The notes below the pieces were generated by a model. It did no database searches. It was not told the DNA's origin and saw nothing but the letters and a program-made list of their open reading frames with translations. The position numbers and the translations under genes were made by a program. 64,000 nucleotides of DNA from the NCBI GenBank assembly GCA_040219935.1, contig JAVJUA010000055.1, positions 62,001 to 126,000 on the forward strand. The letters are read 5' to 3'. This document shows, in pieces, positions 25,553 through 34,143 of the stretch (its first letter is position 1; each line of letters opens with the position of its first letter). The stretch is from UBA7803 sp040219935. Lineage in GTDB: Bacteria; Pseudomonadota; Gammaproteobacteria; Pseudomonadales; Azotimanducaceae.

Positions 25553-28184
25553 ATCCGCCTATCGCGAGGTGCGCCTGGCGGACTACCGCCCGCCGCCGTT
25601 CGCGGTGGAGCACGTCGATCTCACCTTCGAGCTCGACGCCGAGCGCACGATGGTGCGCTCTCGTTTGCGGGTCCGGCGGGCGGCTTCCACGCCCCCGGAG
25701 GCACCGCTGCTGCTCGACGGCCGGGGCCTCGAACTGCTGGGCGTGCGCGTCGACGGCGAGCCGTTGGGCAGCAATCAGTACCTCGAGGCCGACGGCCGGC
25801 TCACGCTGTGGCCGCCCGGCGATGCCGCCGAGATCGAGATCGATACCGCCATCCGTCCGGCGGCCAACACCTCCGGCGAGGGCATGTTCGTGCTGAACGG
25901 GCAGATCGCCACCCAGTGCGAAGCTGAGGGCTTCCGGCGCCTGACCTACTTTCCCGACCGGCCCGACGTGCTGGCCCCGTACCGGGTGACGCTGGTGGGC
26001 GACCGGTCCCGCTATCCGGTGCTGCTGTCCAATGGCGATCTGGTGGCGTCCGGCGAGCGGGCGGATGGGCGGCACTTCGCGGTGTGGGAAGACCCGCACC
26101 CGAAGCCCAGCTACATCTTCGCCGTCATGGCGGGCACCTGGGCAAAGCTCGAGGACGAGCACCTGACGCCCTCCGGCCGGCGCATCGAGCTCGCGATCTA
26201 CGCCGACGCCTCCCACATCGGCCAGTGCGGGTTTGCCATGGGCGCGCTGAAGCGGGCGCTGCGCTGGGAAGAAGAGGTGTTCGGGCTCGAGTACGACCTG
26301 GACCGGTACAACATCGTCGCCCTGACGGATCACGTCGGCGCCATGGAAAACAAGGGCCTGAACCTGTTCGAGGCCCACGGCATCGTCGCCGACCCGGCCA
26401 CCACCACCGACGACGACTACCTGCTGATCGAGCGCATCCTGGCGCACGAGGTGTTTCACAACTGGACCGGCAACCGGGTCACCTGCCGCGACTGGTTCCA
26501 GCTCAGCGTCAAGGAGGGTCTGACCCGGCTGCGCGATCAGCTCTTTGCCCAGGATATGGGGCTCGCCGACTTCAGGCGCATCGATCAGGTCAAGGCGCTG
26601 CGCCGCAACCAGTTTCCCGAGGATGCCGGCCCCGCCGCGCATCCGGTGCAACCCAAGCACTATCTGGAGATCAAGAACTTCTACACCGCCACCGTCTACG
26701 AGAAGGGCGCCGAGGTGGCGCGCATGCTGTACACGCTGCTCGGCCGCGAGGCCTTCGTGGCCGGCGTGCGCCGTTACCTCGCCGACAACGACTATCAGGC
26801 GGTGACCCTGGAGGCGTTCCTGGCCGCCATGGCCGCTGAGAGCGGGCGCGACCTGACCCGTTTCCGCCGCTGGTATGACCAGGCCGGTCGGCCCGTGGTG
26901 GACGCCAGCGGCCGCTTCGATCCGCCCAGCGGCGTCTACGAGCTGACCCTGACCCAGCGCAACGTGCTGGGTGACGACCCGCCGCCGTTTCACATTCCGG
27001 TGGCCATGGGCCTGATCGGCGCCTCCGGGCGGCCCTTGCCTTGCTCGCCGGATGGCGCGCTGGCGCGGGTGCTGGAGCTGACCGACCGGGTTCAGACCTT
27101 TCGCTTCGCCGGCCTCGACGAGCCGCCCGTGCCCTCGCTATTCCGCGGCTTCAGCGCGCCGGTCAGCTATCGCAACGACCTGACCGATGACCAGCTCGCG
27201 GTGCTGATGAGCTTCGATCCCGATCCGTTCAGCCGCTGGGATGCCTCGCAGCAGCTCGGCATCGCCGTGATCCTGCGGCTCGCCAAGCGCTGGCGCGCCG
27301 GCCTGCCGCTGGCGCTGCCGGAGGTCTTCGCCGACGCCTTCGGCCGGGTGCTGAACGACAGCGGCACCGATCTCGCCGTGCTGGCCGAGCTGATCCGGAT
27401 CCCGGACGAGCCGGCCGTCAGCGACGGCCTGGCGCAGATCGATCTGGATGCCCAGGTGGCCGCGCGCCGCTTCGTCTGCCGCAGCCTGGCCGATCGGTTC
27501 GCCGACGACCTGCTGCGGTGCTACCGGGCCCTCAGCGGCGGCGCGGACGACTCGACCGACCCGGATCAGATTGCACGTCGGCGCATGAAGAACGCCTGTC
27601 TCGAGCTGCTGCTGTGCCGCGACGACCAAGCGCCCCGCGAGCTGGCGCTGGCGCAGGTGCTGGGCAGCGCCAACATGACCGACGCCTTCGAGGCGCTGGC
27701 GGCGTTGGCTCAGGTGGACTGCGTCCAGCGCAACCAGGCCCTGGACAGGTTCTACACGCGCTGGCACGACTACCCCCGCGTCATCGACAAGTGGTTTCTG
27801 GTTCAGGCGCTGGCACGCACGCCCGACGCCGTGGACCGGGTGCTGGCCCTGGAGCAGCACCCCGACATGGACCCGATGAACGCGCCGCGTGCGTTCGCCT
27901 TCTACGGCAGCTTCTTCCGCCAGAACCGGGTGGCCTTCCACGAGCCCACCGGCCGCGGCTACGACCTGCTGGTCGACCGGCTGCTGTTCGTCGACCAGCA
28001 CCGCCCCGGCGCGTCCATGCGGCTGATGCCGCAGATTCTGCAGTGGCGCCGCTACGATGCGCACCGGCGCGAGCTCATGCGCGCCGCGCTCGAGCGCCTG
28101 GCCGGCCACGAAGGCCTCTCCCGCGGCCTTTACGAGAACGTGACGCGGGCGCTGGCGGCGCCGGCAGCGAAGGAAACGCCATGA
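25542..28184 (+). CDS. pepN: aminopeptidase N (M1 family)
   Basis: An 880-residue zinc aminopeptidase that removes N-terminal residues from peptides. The exopeptidase motif GAMENKGLNLFE and the zinc site HEVFHNWTGNR (His302, Glu303, His306) followed by LSVKEGLTRLRDQLF with the third ligand Glu are present, and they match the E. coli PepN type (usually HEYFHN; here HEVFHN). Length is near the 870 of E. coli PepN. It begins within the serine hydrolase gene and ends overlapping the DmpA-type gene (ATGA). PepN is usually a stand-alone housekeeping gene; placing it inside a receptor-led operon is unusual. Confidence 0.95.
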   Translation: MMAESAYREVRLADYRPPPFAVEHVDLTFELDAERTMVRSRLRVRRAASTPPEAPLLLDGRGLELLGVRVDGEPLGSNQYLEADGRLTLWPPGDAAEIEIDTAIRPAANTSGEGMFVLNGQIATQCEAEGFRRLTYFPDRPDVLAPYRVTLVGDRSRYPVLLSNGDLVASGERADGRHFAVWEDPHPKPSYIFAVMAGTWAKLEDEHLTPSGRRIELAIYADASHIGQCGFAMGALKRALRWEEEVFGLEYDLDRYNIVALTDHVGAMENKGLNLFEAHGIVADPATTTDDDYLLIERILAHEVFHNWTGNRVTCRDWFQLSVKEGLTRLRDQLFAQDMGLADFRRIDQVKALRRNQFPEDAGPAAHPVQPKHYLEIKNFYTATVYEKGAEVARMLYTLLGREAFVAGVRRYLADNDYQAVTLEAFLAAMAAESGRDLTRFRRWYDQAGRPVVDASGRFDPPSGVYELTLTQRNVLGDDPPPFHIPVAMGLIGASGRPLPCSPDGALARVLELTDRVQTFRFAGLDEPPVPSLFRGFSAPVSYRNDLTDDQLAVLMSFDPDPFSRWDASQQLGIAVILRLAKRWRAGLPLALPEVFADAFGRVLNDSGTDLAVLAELIRIPDEPAVSDGLAQIDLDAQVAARRFVCRSLADRFADDLLRCYRALSGGADDSTDPDQIARRRMKNACLELLLCRDDQAPRELALAQVLGSANMTDAFEALAALAQVDCVQRNQALDRFYTRWHDYPRVIDKWFLVQALARTPDAVDRVLALEQHPDMDPMNAPRAFAFYGSFFRQNRVAFHEPTGRGYDLLVDRLLFVDQHRPGASMRLMPQILQWRRYDAHRRELMRAALERLAGHEGLSRGLYENVTRALAAPAAKETP

Positions 28185-29320
28185 CCGGCCTGCCGACCGC
28201 TCACGAGCGCACGCCGGGCGGCAAGCTGCGCGCCCGCGGCGCCGGCATTCCGTTCGACGGTGTGCCGGGGCCGGCCAACGCCATCACCGACGTGGCCGGC
28301 GTCGAGGTGGGCTACTGCACGCTGATTCGCGGTGACGGTCCGCTGGTGGTGGGGCAGGGCCCCGTGCGCACGGGCGTCACGGCCGTCCTGCCGCTGGGCC
28401 GCGAGCGCGGCCACGAGGCGGTGTGGGCCGGCGTGTTCAGCCTCAACGGCTACGGCGAGATGACGGCCTTTCCCTGGGTCGACGAGGCCGGCCGCTGCGA
28501 AGGTCCCATCACCCTCACCAACACCCACTCCGTGGGCGCGGCCCGGGACGCCACCATCCAGTGGCTGCACAGCCGACCCGCGGCGCGGGACGCCGACGAC
28601 GCGCAGTTCTTCCTGCCGGTGTCGGCGGAGACCTACGACGGCGAGCTGAACGACATCAACGGCCATCACGTGCACGCCGAGCACGTCATCGCCGCCATCG
28701 AGTCGGCGCGCGGCGGCCGGATCGAGGAGGGCAGCGTCGGCGGCGGCACCGGCATGCGCTGCTATCAGTTCAAGGCCGGCTCCGGTACCGCGTCGCGGGC
28801 GGTGCAGGTGGCGGGCGAGGTGTTTCACGTCGGCGCCTTCGTGCAGGCCAACTTCGGCCGCCGCTACATGTGCACGGTGGCCGGGGTGCCGGTGGGCAGG
28901 CACTTTCCGCCGCCGGAGCAGCAGGCCGCCACCCAGGAGACCGGTTCGCTGATCGTCATCGTCGCCACCGACGCGCCGCTCCTGCCCCACCAGCTTCGCC
29001 GCCTGGCGCGCCGGCCGACCCTGGCCATGGCCCGCAGCGGCGGCGTCTCGGCCCACTACTCCGGCGACCTGTTCCTGGCCTTCACTACGAAGAACGCCGC
29101 CGCCGTTCGCGAGGCCCGCCGCGTCACCACGATTTCCTACCTGCCCGACCAGCAGCTCACACCGCTGTTCGAGGCGGCGATTCAGGCGGCCGACGAGGCC
29201 ATCGTCAACTCGTTCGTCGGCACGCCGGCCATGACCGGCAAGGACGGACACACCATCGAGGCGTTTCCCGTTGATGAAGTACGCGAGCTGCTGCGCCGGC
29301 ACGACCGGCTGGCGTTCTGA
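28181..29320 (+). CDS. P1 (S58) family peptidase, DmpA/BapA-type
   Basis: A 379-residue self-processing N-terminal nucleophile peptidase. The family pattern is clear: ITDVAGVEVGYCTL, LTNTHSVGAARDA, GSVGGGTGMRCYQFKAG, and the autocleavage junction ETG-SLIVIVATDAPLLPHQ with the likely nucleophile Ser256. Relatives release D-Ala (DmpA), beta-amino acids (BapA) or L-residues from peptide N-termini. The start ATG overlaps the pepN stop, and the epimerase gene follows by 4 nt. In this context it supports a pathway for peptides containing D- or beta-residues. Which residue type it prefers cannot be read from the sequence. Confidence 0.92.
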   Translation: MTGLPTAHERTPGGKLRARGAGIPFDGVPGPANAITDVAGVEVGYCTLIRGDGPLVVGQGPVRTGVTAVLPLGRERGHEAVWAGVFSLNGYGEMTAFPWVDEAGRCEGPITLTNTHSVGAARDATIQWLHSRPAARDADDAQFFLPVSAETYDGELNDINGHHVHAEHVIAAIESARGGRIEEGSVGGGTGMRCYQFKAGSGTASRAVQVAGEVFHVGAFVQANFGRRYMCTVAGVPVGRHFPPPEQQAATQETGSLIVIVATDAPLLPHQLRRLARRPTLAMARSGGVSAHYSGDLFLAFTTKNAAAVREARRVTTISYLPDQQLTPLFEAAIQAADEAIVNSFVGTPAMTGKDGHTIEAFPVDEVRELLRRHDRLAF

Positions 29321-29324
29321 GGCC

Positions 29325-30305
29325 GTGACGATCTCATTGACCGTTGAGCTCGAGACGTGGCCGCTGCTGCGGCCGTTCCGCATCGCCTACCACACCTTCG
29401 AGGACAGCAGGCTGATCCGCGTGGAGGTGCGCGACGGCGAGCTGGTGGGCCGCGGCGAGGGCGGCGAGCATCCCCAGCTCGAGCCGCTGGACGAGGGGCG
29501 CCGGCGCATTCTCGAGCTGGAGCCACACGTCCGCGCGGGGCTGGCGCGCAGCGAGCTGCTGGCGCTGATGCCGCGGGGCCCGGCGCGCAACGCCCTCGAC
29601 TGCGCGCTGTGGGACCTGGAGTGCAAGCGGGCCGGGCAGCGTCTGTGGACGCTGTGCGGCCTGCCGGCGCCGCGGCCGCTGACCACGGCCTACACCGTGG
29701 GCATCGCGCCGCTCGACGAGATGGTGGCCGACGCCCGACGCATGGCCGACTACCGGCTGCTGAAGCTGAAGGTGGACGGCGAGAGCGGGTTCGAGGTGCT
29801 CGAGGCGGTGGCCGCTGCGCGGCCGGATGCCGAGTTCATCATCGATGCCAACGAGGGCTGGCAGCCGGACCAGCTCACCACGTTCATTCAGGCTGCGGCG
29901 CGCCATCCCGTGCGCCTCATCGAGCAGCCGCTGTCGAAGCACCAGGACGACGCCCTGCGTGGCTTCGACTCGCCGATCCCGCTGGCTGCCGACGAGTCGT
30001 TTCACGGCCTGCCCGACGTTGCCCGCCTGGCCGATCGCTACCAGGTGATCAACATCAAGCTCGACAAGATCGGCGGCCTCACCGAGGCGCTGCAGGCGGC
30101 CGAAGCCGCGCGCGCCCACGGTCTCGGTGTCATGGTGGGCTGCAACAACGGCACCTCGCTCGGCATCGCACCCGCCTACTGCCTTGGTCTGCTCGCTGAC
30201 TATGCGGACCTGGACTCGCCGCTGCTGCTGGCGCGCGACCGGCCTTCGGCGCAGACCTACCGGGACGGCCAGGTGCATGCGCCGGAGCCGGTCCTGTGGG
30301 GGTGA
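29325..30305 (+). CDS. dipeptide epimerase (L-Ala-D/L-Glu epimerase type, enolase superfamily)
   Basis: A 326-residue enolase-superfamily enzyme of the muconate-lactonising subgroup, starting with GTG 4 nt after the peptidase stop. Catalytic features are the LLKLKVDG motif (first Lys base), FIIDANEGW, RLIEQPL and AADES metal ligands, NIKLDKIGGL with the second Lys, and GCNNGTSLG at the barrel end. AEEs epimerise dipeptides such as L-Ala-D-Glu from peptidoglycan; other members act on different dipeptides. Paired with a DmpA-type peptidase, it would convert D-residue dipeptides to cleavable L,L forms. Confidence 0.87.
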   Translation: MTISLTVELETWPLLRPFRIAYHTFEDSRLIRVEVRDGELVGRGEGGEHPQLEPLDEGRRRILELEPHVRAGLARSELLALMPRGPARNALDCALWDLECKRAGQRLWTLCGLPAPRPLTTAYTVGIAPLDEMVADARRMADYRLLKLKVDGESGFEVLEAVAAARPDAEFIIDANEGWQPDQLTTFIQAAARHPVRLIEQPLSKHQDDALRGFDSPIPLAADESFHGLPDVARLADRYQVINIKLDKIGGLTEALQAAEAARAHGLGVMVGCNNGTSLGIAPAYCLGLLADYADLDSPLLLARDRPSAQTYRDGQVHAPEPVLWG

Positions 30306-30315
30306 GGGGGGCGCC

Positions 30316-31683
30316 GTGACGCTGCGGCGCGCCAGCACCGGCCAGGTTCTGCTGTTCGCCGCACCGGGCATGGCGCCGGCGCTGATCAACCTGCCGACGG
30401 CCGTGATTCTGCCCACCATCTACGTGGAGACCACGGCGGTGACCCTGGCCGCCATCGGCGTCGTCAACCTGCTGCGCTGGTGGTTCGATGCGGTGACCGA
30501 CCCGGTGGTCGGCTACCTGGGCGATCGCAGCGCCGGCAGCCGCGGCGGCCGCAAGGCCTGGGTGGTGGCCGGCGCGATCATGTCGGCCGCATCCGCGTTC
30601 GTGCTGTTTCAGCCGCAGCCGGACGACACGGTGGTGAACTACGCGCTGGGTCTGCTCGGGCTCTACCTCGGCTTCACCTGCTTCACCATCGCGCATCAGG
30701 CCTGGGGCAGCGAGGTGGCCGTGGACTACCAGGACCGGTCGCGGATCTCGACTTACTACTCGCTGTTCACCATCCTCGGCAGCCTGTCTATCTGGATCAT
30801 GCCGCTGGCCCTGTATCCGCTCACCGGGTCCATGGAGATCACGCCCGTGGTGCTGACCGGGCTCGCCTGGCTGATCCTGCTGGTGCTGCCGGGCTCGGCC
30901 GCGCTGGCGGCCGCGTTCGTGCCCGCGGGCCAGCCGATGGCGGTGGAGCGCACGGGCGTGCGCAAGCTGGCCTCCGCCCTGCGCGGCAACCGCCCGCTGT
31001 GGCGCTACATTCTGGCCGTGGCGATCTGGGGCGTCGGCCAGGGCATCGAGCTGTCGGTGCTGTTCATCTTCCTGCGCGACTACATGCAGCTCGGCGACTG
31101 GTTTCCGATTCTGATGATCGCCTTCTTCGCCGCCCAGACCGTGTCCATGCCGTTCTGGAAGTGGACCATCGCCCGCTACGGCAAGCATCGGCCCTGGGCG
31201 GCGTCGTGGGCGATCGGCGGCCTGCTGGCTCCCCTGGTGCTGCTGGTGGAGCCAGGGCCCGAGGCGTTCTTCTGGGTGCTGCCGCTGACCCTGCTGCGCG
31301 CCTTCGTCAACGGCGGCAGCTACATCGGCCCGGTGGCCCTGCTCGGCGACATCGCCGACTACAGCCTGATGAAGACCGGAGCCAACAACACCGGCAACCT
31401 GTTCGCCTTCAAGTCTCTGCTGGAGAAGGCCAACTTCGGCATCGGCACCGGCATTGCCTTCCCCCTGCTGGGCCTGTTCGGCTACCGCATCGGTGCCGAC
31501 AACGATGCCTTCGCCAACCTCGGCCTGTTCACGCTGTACCTCATCATCCCCGGGGTGACGGCGGTGCTGGCGGCCGCCGTGCTGTGGAACTTCCCGCTCG
31601 ACGAGCGCCGCCACGGCATCGTCCGCCGCCGCATCGAGCGGCGGTCGGGTCTGCGGCGGACGATGGCTGCGGACGCCGTCTGA
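30316..31683 (+). CDS. MFS transporter of the GPH (MelB-like) type
   Basis: A 455-residue carrier with about 12 membrane helices. It starts with GTG 10 nt after the epimerase gene; the longer frame upstream overlaps the epimerase and is not supported. The hallmark LLRWWFDAVTDPVVGYLGD with its DP motif and the following basic GSRGGRKAW loop place it in the glycoside-pentoside-hexuronide group, and RYGKHRPWAAS repeats the motif in the second half. The end is basic. It closes the rightward operon and is the presumed inner-membrane importer partner of the TonB receptor at 20395. It has a paralogue at 16429. Confidence 0.88.
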   Translation: MTLRRASTGQVLLFAAPGMAPALINLPTAVILPTIYVETTAVTLAAIGVVNLLRWWFDAVTDPVVGYLGDRSAGSRGGRKAWVVAGAIMSAASAFVLFQPQPDDTVVNYALGLLGLYLGFTCFTIAHQAWGSEVAVDYQDRSRISTYYSLFTILGSLSIWIMPLALYPLTGSMEITPVVLTGLAWLILLVLPGSAALAAAFVPAGQPMAVERTGVRKLASALRGNRPLWRYILAVAIWGVGQGIELSVLFIFLRDYMQLGDWFPILMIAFFAAQTVSMPFWKWTIARYGKHRPWAASWAIGGLLAPLVLLVEPGPEAFFWVLPLTLLRAFVNGGSYIGPVALLGDIADYSLMKTGANNTGNLFAFKSLLEKANFGIGTGIAFPLLGLFGYRIGADNDAFANLGLFTLYLIIPGVTAVLAAAVLWNFPLDERRHGIVRRRIERRSGLRRTMAADAV

Positions 31684-31792
31684 CCGGGCGCACCGTTGCC
31701 GGCTGACACGCGCACGAGCCTCTCGCTCTGATGATCGTCGCCCGGAGCGCCTAGGGTAGGCCTCCCTGAGCAACCACCGTCGAGAGGGTGAC

Positions 31793-32074
31793 ATGATCCG
31801 ACTGAGCAGAATGTTGGCCGCGGCCCTGCTGCTGGCCTGGTGCGGCAGCGCGTTCGCCGTGGGCGAGGCAGACGAGGCCGTCAACATCAACACCGCCGAT
31901 GCCGCGACCCTGGCGCGGGTACTCACCGGCGTCGGCCAGTCCCGGGCCGAGGCCATCGTCCGCTACCGGGAGGAGCACGGCGAGTTCCTCGATGTCTACG
32001 AGCTCGCCAACGTCAAGGGCATCGGCGAACGCACGGTCGAGCTGAACGAGGCGAGAATCGTGCTCAAGGACTGA
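31793..32074 (+). CDS. comEA: ComEA-like helix-hairpin-helix protein
   Basis: A 93-residue exported protein. A signal peptide (MIRLSRMLAAALLLAWCGSAFA) is followed by two helix-hairpin-helix motifs: VNINTADAATLARVLTGVGQ and VYELANVKGIGERTVEL. In competent bacteria ComEA binds DNA in the periplasm; in P. aeruginosa a similar short gene lies beside wbpM. Here it precedes the wbpV-L-M set and is followed by a very strong hairpin, so it is probably its own transcription unit. Confidence 0.85.
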   Translation: MIRLSRMLAAALLLAWCGSAFAVGEADEAVNINTADAATLARVLTGVGQSRAEAIVRYREEHGEFLDVYELANVKGIGERTVELNEARIVLKD

Positions 32075-32080
32075 GCATGT

Positions 32081-32110
32081 CCGGGGCGCGCCGACCCCGG
32101 CGCGCCCCGG
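32081..32110 (+). terminator. strong GC hairpin after comEA
   Basis: CCGGGGCGCGCC (32081-32092) pairs perfectly with GGCGCGCCCCGG (32099-32110) across a 6-nt loop, starting 7 nt after the comEA stop. Twelve G-C pairs make it very stable, but there is no U-run. The rest of 32075-32233 must hold the wbpV promoter; I see no convincing consensus. Confidence 0.6.
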
Positions 32111-32233
32111 CCGCCGACGCCTCGCCGCCCTCGCTGACCCTGCGCCGCTGCCGTACCATAGACGCCCGTACTGGGCAGTTGGAACGGTTCTGATCGTCTT
32201 TCCGAACGAACCGCAGCGGGAGCGGTACCCGCG

Positions 32234-33154
32234 ATGACCGTGGCGCTGGTGAGCGGGGCCGGGGGGTTCGTTGGTGCCCATCTGTGCCGGCACCTGCACG
32301 CTCGCGGCTGGCGGGTGCGGGTGGTGTCCTCGGCCACCGGGCACGGTGGCGAGCCGCTCGGCATCTCGCTGCTGGAGCGCGACCCGCACCGCCTGGCCGG
32401 GGCGCTGGCCGGGGTCGATGCGGTGTTTCATCTGGCCGGCATCGCCCACGGCGACGCGGCCACCGCCGAGCTGCTGCACGCGGTCAACGTCGACGTGCCG
32501 GCGCGCTGGCTGGCTGCGGCCGAGCAGGCCGGCGTGCCTGCGTTCGTCTGGCTGTCGAGCATCAAGGTGCTGGGCGACGTCAGCGCGGCGCCGCTCGGCG
32601 TCGACGCGCCCTATGCGCCTGGGGACGCCTATGCCCGTACCAAGATGGCGGCGGAGCAGCGGCTGCTCGCGCAGCAGCTCGCGCGCACGCGGCTGGCCGT
32701 GGTGCGCTCGCCGCTGGTGTACGGCCCCGGCGTGAAGGCGAACTTCCTGTCGCTGCTGCGGTGGGCGGCATCGCCGCTGCCCCTGCCGCTGGCACGCGCC
32801 GAGGCGCCGCGCAGCCTGGTGGCCGTCGATAACCTGTGCGAGCTGATGATGCGGCTCACCGATGACGCGCCGGCCGGCGTTTATCATGTCGCGGACGAAG
32901 ACGACTTCAGCGTGCGCCGATTGATCACCGAACTGCGCCGCATGCTGGGCCGCCCGCGGCGCCTGTTCCCGATGCCGCCGGGGCTGCTGCGCACGGCGGC
33001 CGCGTGGCTGGGCCGGCCGGCCATCTACTCGCGACTGTTCGAACCGCTGCAGATCGACACCGCCGCCACGCGGGCGCGGCTCGGCTGGCGGCCGCCGCGC
33101 AAGGCCAGAGACGCGCTGCAGGACACGGTGACATGGTTCTCGACGTCGCGCTGA
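32234..33154 (+). CDS. NAD-dependent nucleotide-sugar epimerase/dehydratase (WbpV-like)
   Basis: A 306-residue extended SDR. The cofactor loop GAGGFVGAHLCRHL is at residues 8-21, VFHLAGIAHG follows, then a Ser-Ser-x-Lys region (WLSSIKVLGD) and the catalytic YARTKMAAEQ. The C-terminal half holds the sugar-nucleotide pocket (YGPGVKANFLSLLRW). This is the layout of WbpV/WbpP-type UDP-hexose epimerases and of related dehydrogenases found just upstream of wbpL in Pseudomonas O-antigen loci. Its end overlaps the wbpL-like gene by 22 nt. Precise substrate (for example UDP-GlcNAc-derived 4-keto sugar) is inferred from neighbours. Confidence 0.82.
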   Translation: MTVALVSGAGGFVGAHLCRHLHARGWRVRVVSSATGHGGEPLGISLLERDPHRLAGALAGVDAVFHLAGIAHGDAATAELLHAVNVDVPARWLAAAEQAGVPAFVWLSSIKVLGDVSAAPLGVDAPYAPGDAYARTKMAAEQRLLAQQLARTRLAVVRSPLVYGPGVKANFLSLLRWAASPLPLPLARAEAPRSLVAVDNLCELMMRLTDDAPAGVYHVADEDDFSVRRLITELRRMLGRPRRLFPMPPGLLRTAAAWLGRPAIYSRLFEPLQIDTAATRARLGWRPPRKARDALQDTVTWFSTSR

Positions 33155-34143
33155 CGCTGCTGGCCAGCGGATTCGCCGCCGCCCTGGGGCTCGGGGCTGC
33201 CATGCTGTGGCTGTCGACGCGGCTGGCGCTGCTGGCCCATCCCAATGCCCGCAGCTCCCATGCCCGGCCGACGCCCACCGGTGGCGGCGTGATGTTCGCG
33301 CTGCCCGTGCTCGCCTACCTGGCCTGGCTGGCGTGGCTCGGCAGCGTGCCGGCGGCCGGTCTGGCGGCGGCGGGTGCGGCGCTCACCGTCACCGGCTTCT
33401 GGGACGACGCCCGGGAGCTGCCCGCCTGGTCGCGACTGCTGGTGCAGCTCGCGGCCGCCGCCGCCGTGGTCGGCACCGTCATGCCGCAGGCTGGCGGGCT
33501 GCTCATGCTGGCCGTGGCCGTGGCCGTGGCCTGGCACATCAACCTGTACAACTTCATGGACGGCATCGACGGCATTGCCGCAACTCAGGCGCTGGTGTTC
33601 GTGCTGGGCGCGCAGATCGTCGCCGGCGGCCTGCCGGGCTGGTCGGGTGACCTGTCCTGGCTGGCGGCGGGTGGCCTGGTCGCGTTTCTGGCCTACAACT
33701 GGCCGCCGGCACGCATGTTCATGGGCGACGCCGGCAGCGGCTTCCTGGGCCTGCTCACCGCCGGCCTGGCGGTCTTGTGGTGGCAGCAGCAGGCATTGCC
33801 ACTGACCTGCAGCCTGATCCTGCTCGCCTGGTTCTGGTTTGACGCCACGTCTACCCTTATAGTGAGGGCCGTAACCGGTCAGGCATTCACCCAGGCGCAT
33901 CGCAGTCACCTGTACCAGAAGCTGGCGGCGAAACGAGGGCATTTGTGGACGACGGTGTGTTTACTGCTTTACGCAGTGCTGTGGCTGCTGCCGCTGGCCT
34001 GGCTGTGCGCCGTCACCCGTCCCCGATCCCTGCTGCTCGACCTGGCCTGGGTCGCCGCTGCCGCCATACCCCTGGCCCTGGCGGCGTGGCGATTCCGGGC
34101 GGGGATTCCCGACCGTGACCATCATCGAACGGCTTCTCTCTGA
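33133..34143 (+). CDS. WbpL/WecA-like undecaprenyl-phosphate glycosyl-1-phosphate transferase
   Basis: A 336-residue polytopic membrane protein of the MraY/WecA family with about 11 helices. It transfers a sugar-1-phosphate from UDP-sugar to undecaprenyl phosphate to start glycan synthesis. Family motifs are HARPTPTGGGVMF, TGFWDDARELP, NLYNFMDGIDGIA and ARMFMGDAGSGFLG, plus an AHRSHLYQ loop near the C-terminus. The ATG at 33133 lies within the wbpV-like gene; the longer upstream frame is not supported. Its end overlaps the wbpM-like start by 29 nt, so the three genes form a tightly coupled unit. Confidence 0.9.
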   Translation: MVLDVALTLLASGFAAALGLGAAMLWLSTRLALLAHPNARSSHARPTPTGGGVMFALPVLAYLAWLAWLGSVPAAGLAAAGAALTVTGFWDDARELPAWSRLLVQLAAAAAVVGTVMPQAGGLLMLAVAVAVAWHINLYNFMDGIDGIAATQALVFVLGAQIVAGGLPGWSGDLSWLAAGGLVAFLAYNWPPARMFMGDAGSGFLGLLTAGLAVLWWQQQALPLTCSLILLAWFWFDATSTLIVRAVTGQAFTQAHRSHLYQKLAAKRGHLWTTVCLLLYAVLWLLPLAWLCAVTRPRSLLLDLAWVAAAAIPLALAAWRFRAGIPDRDHHRTASL

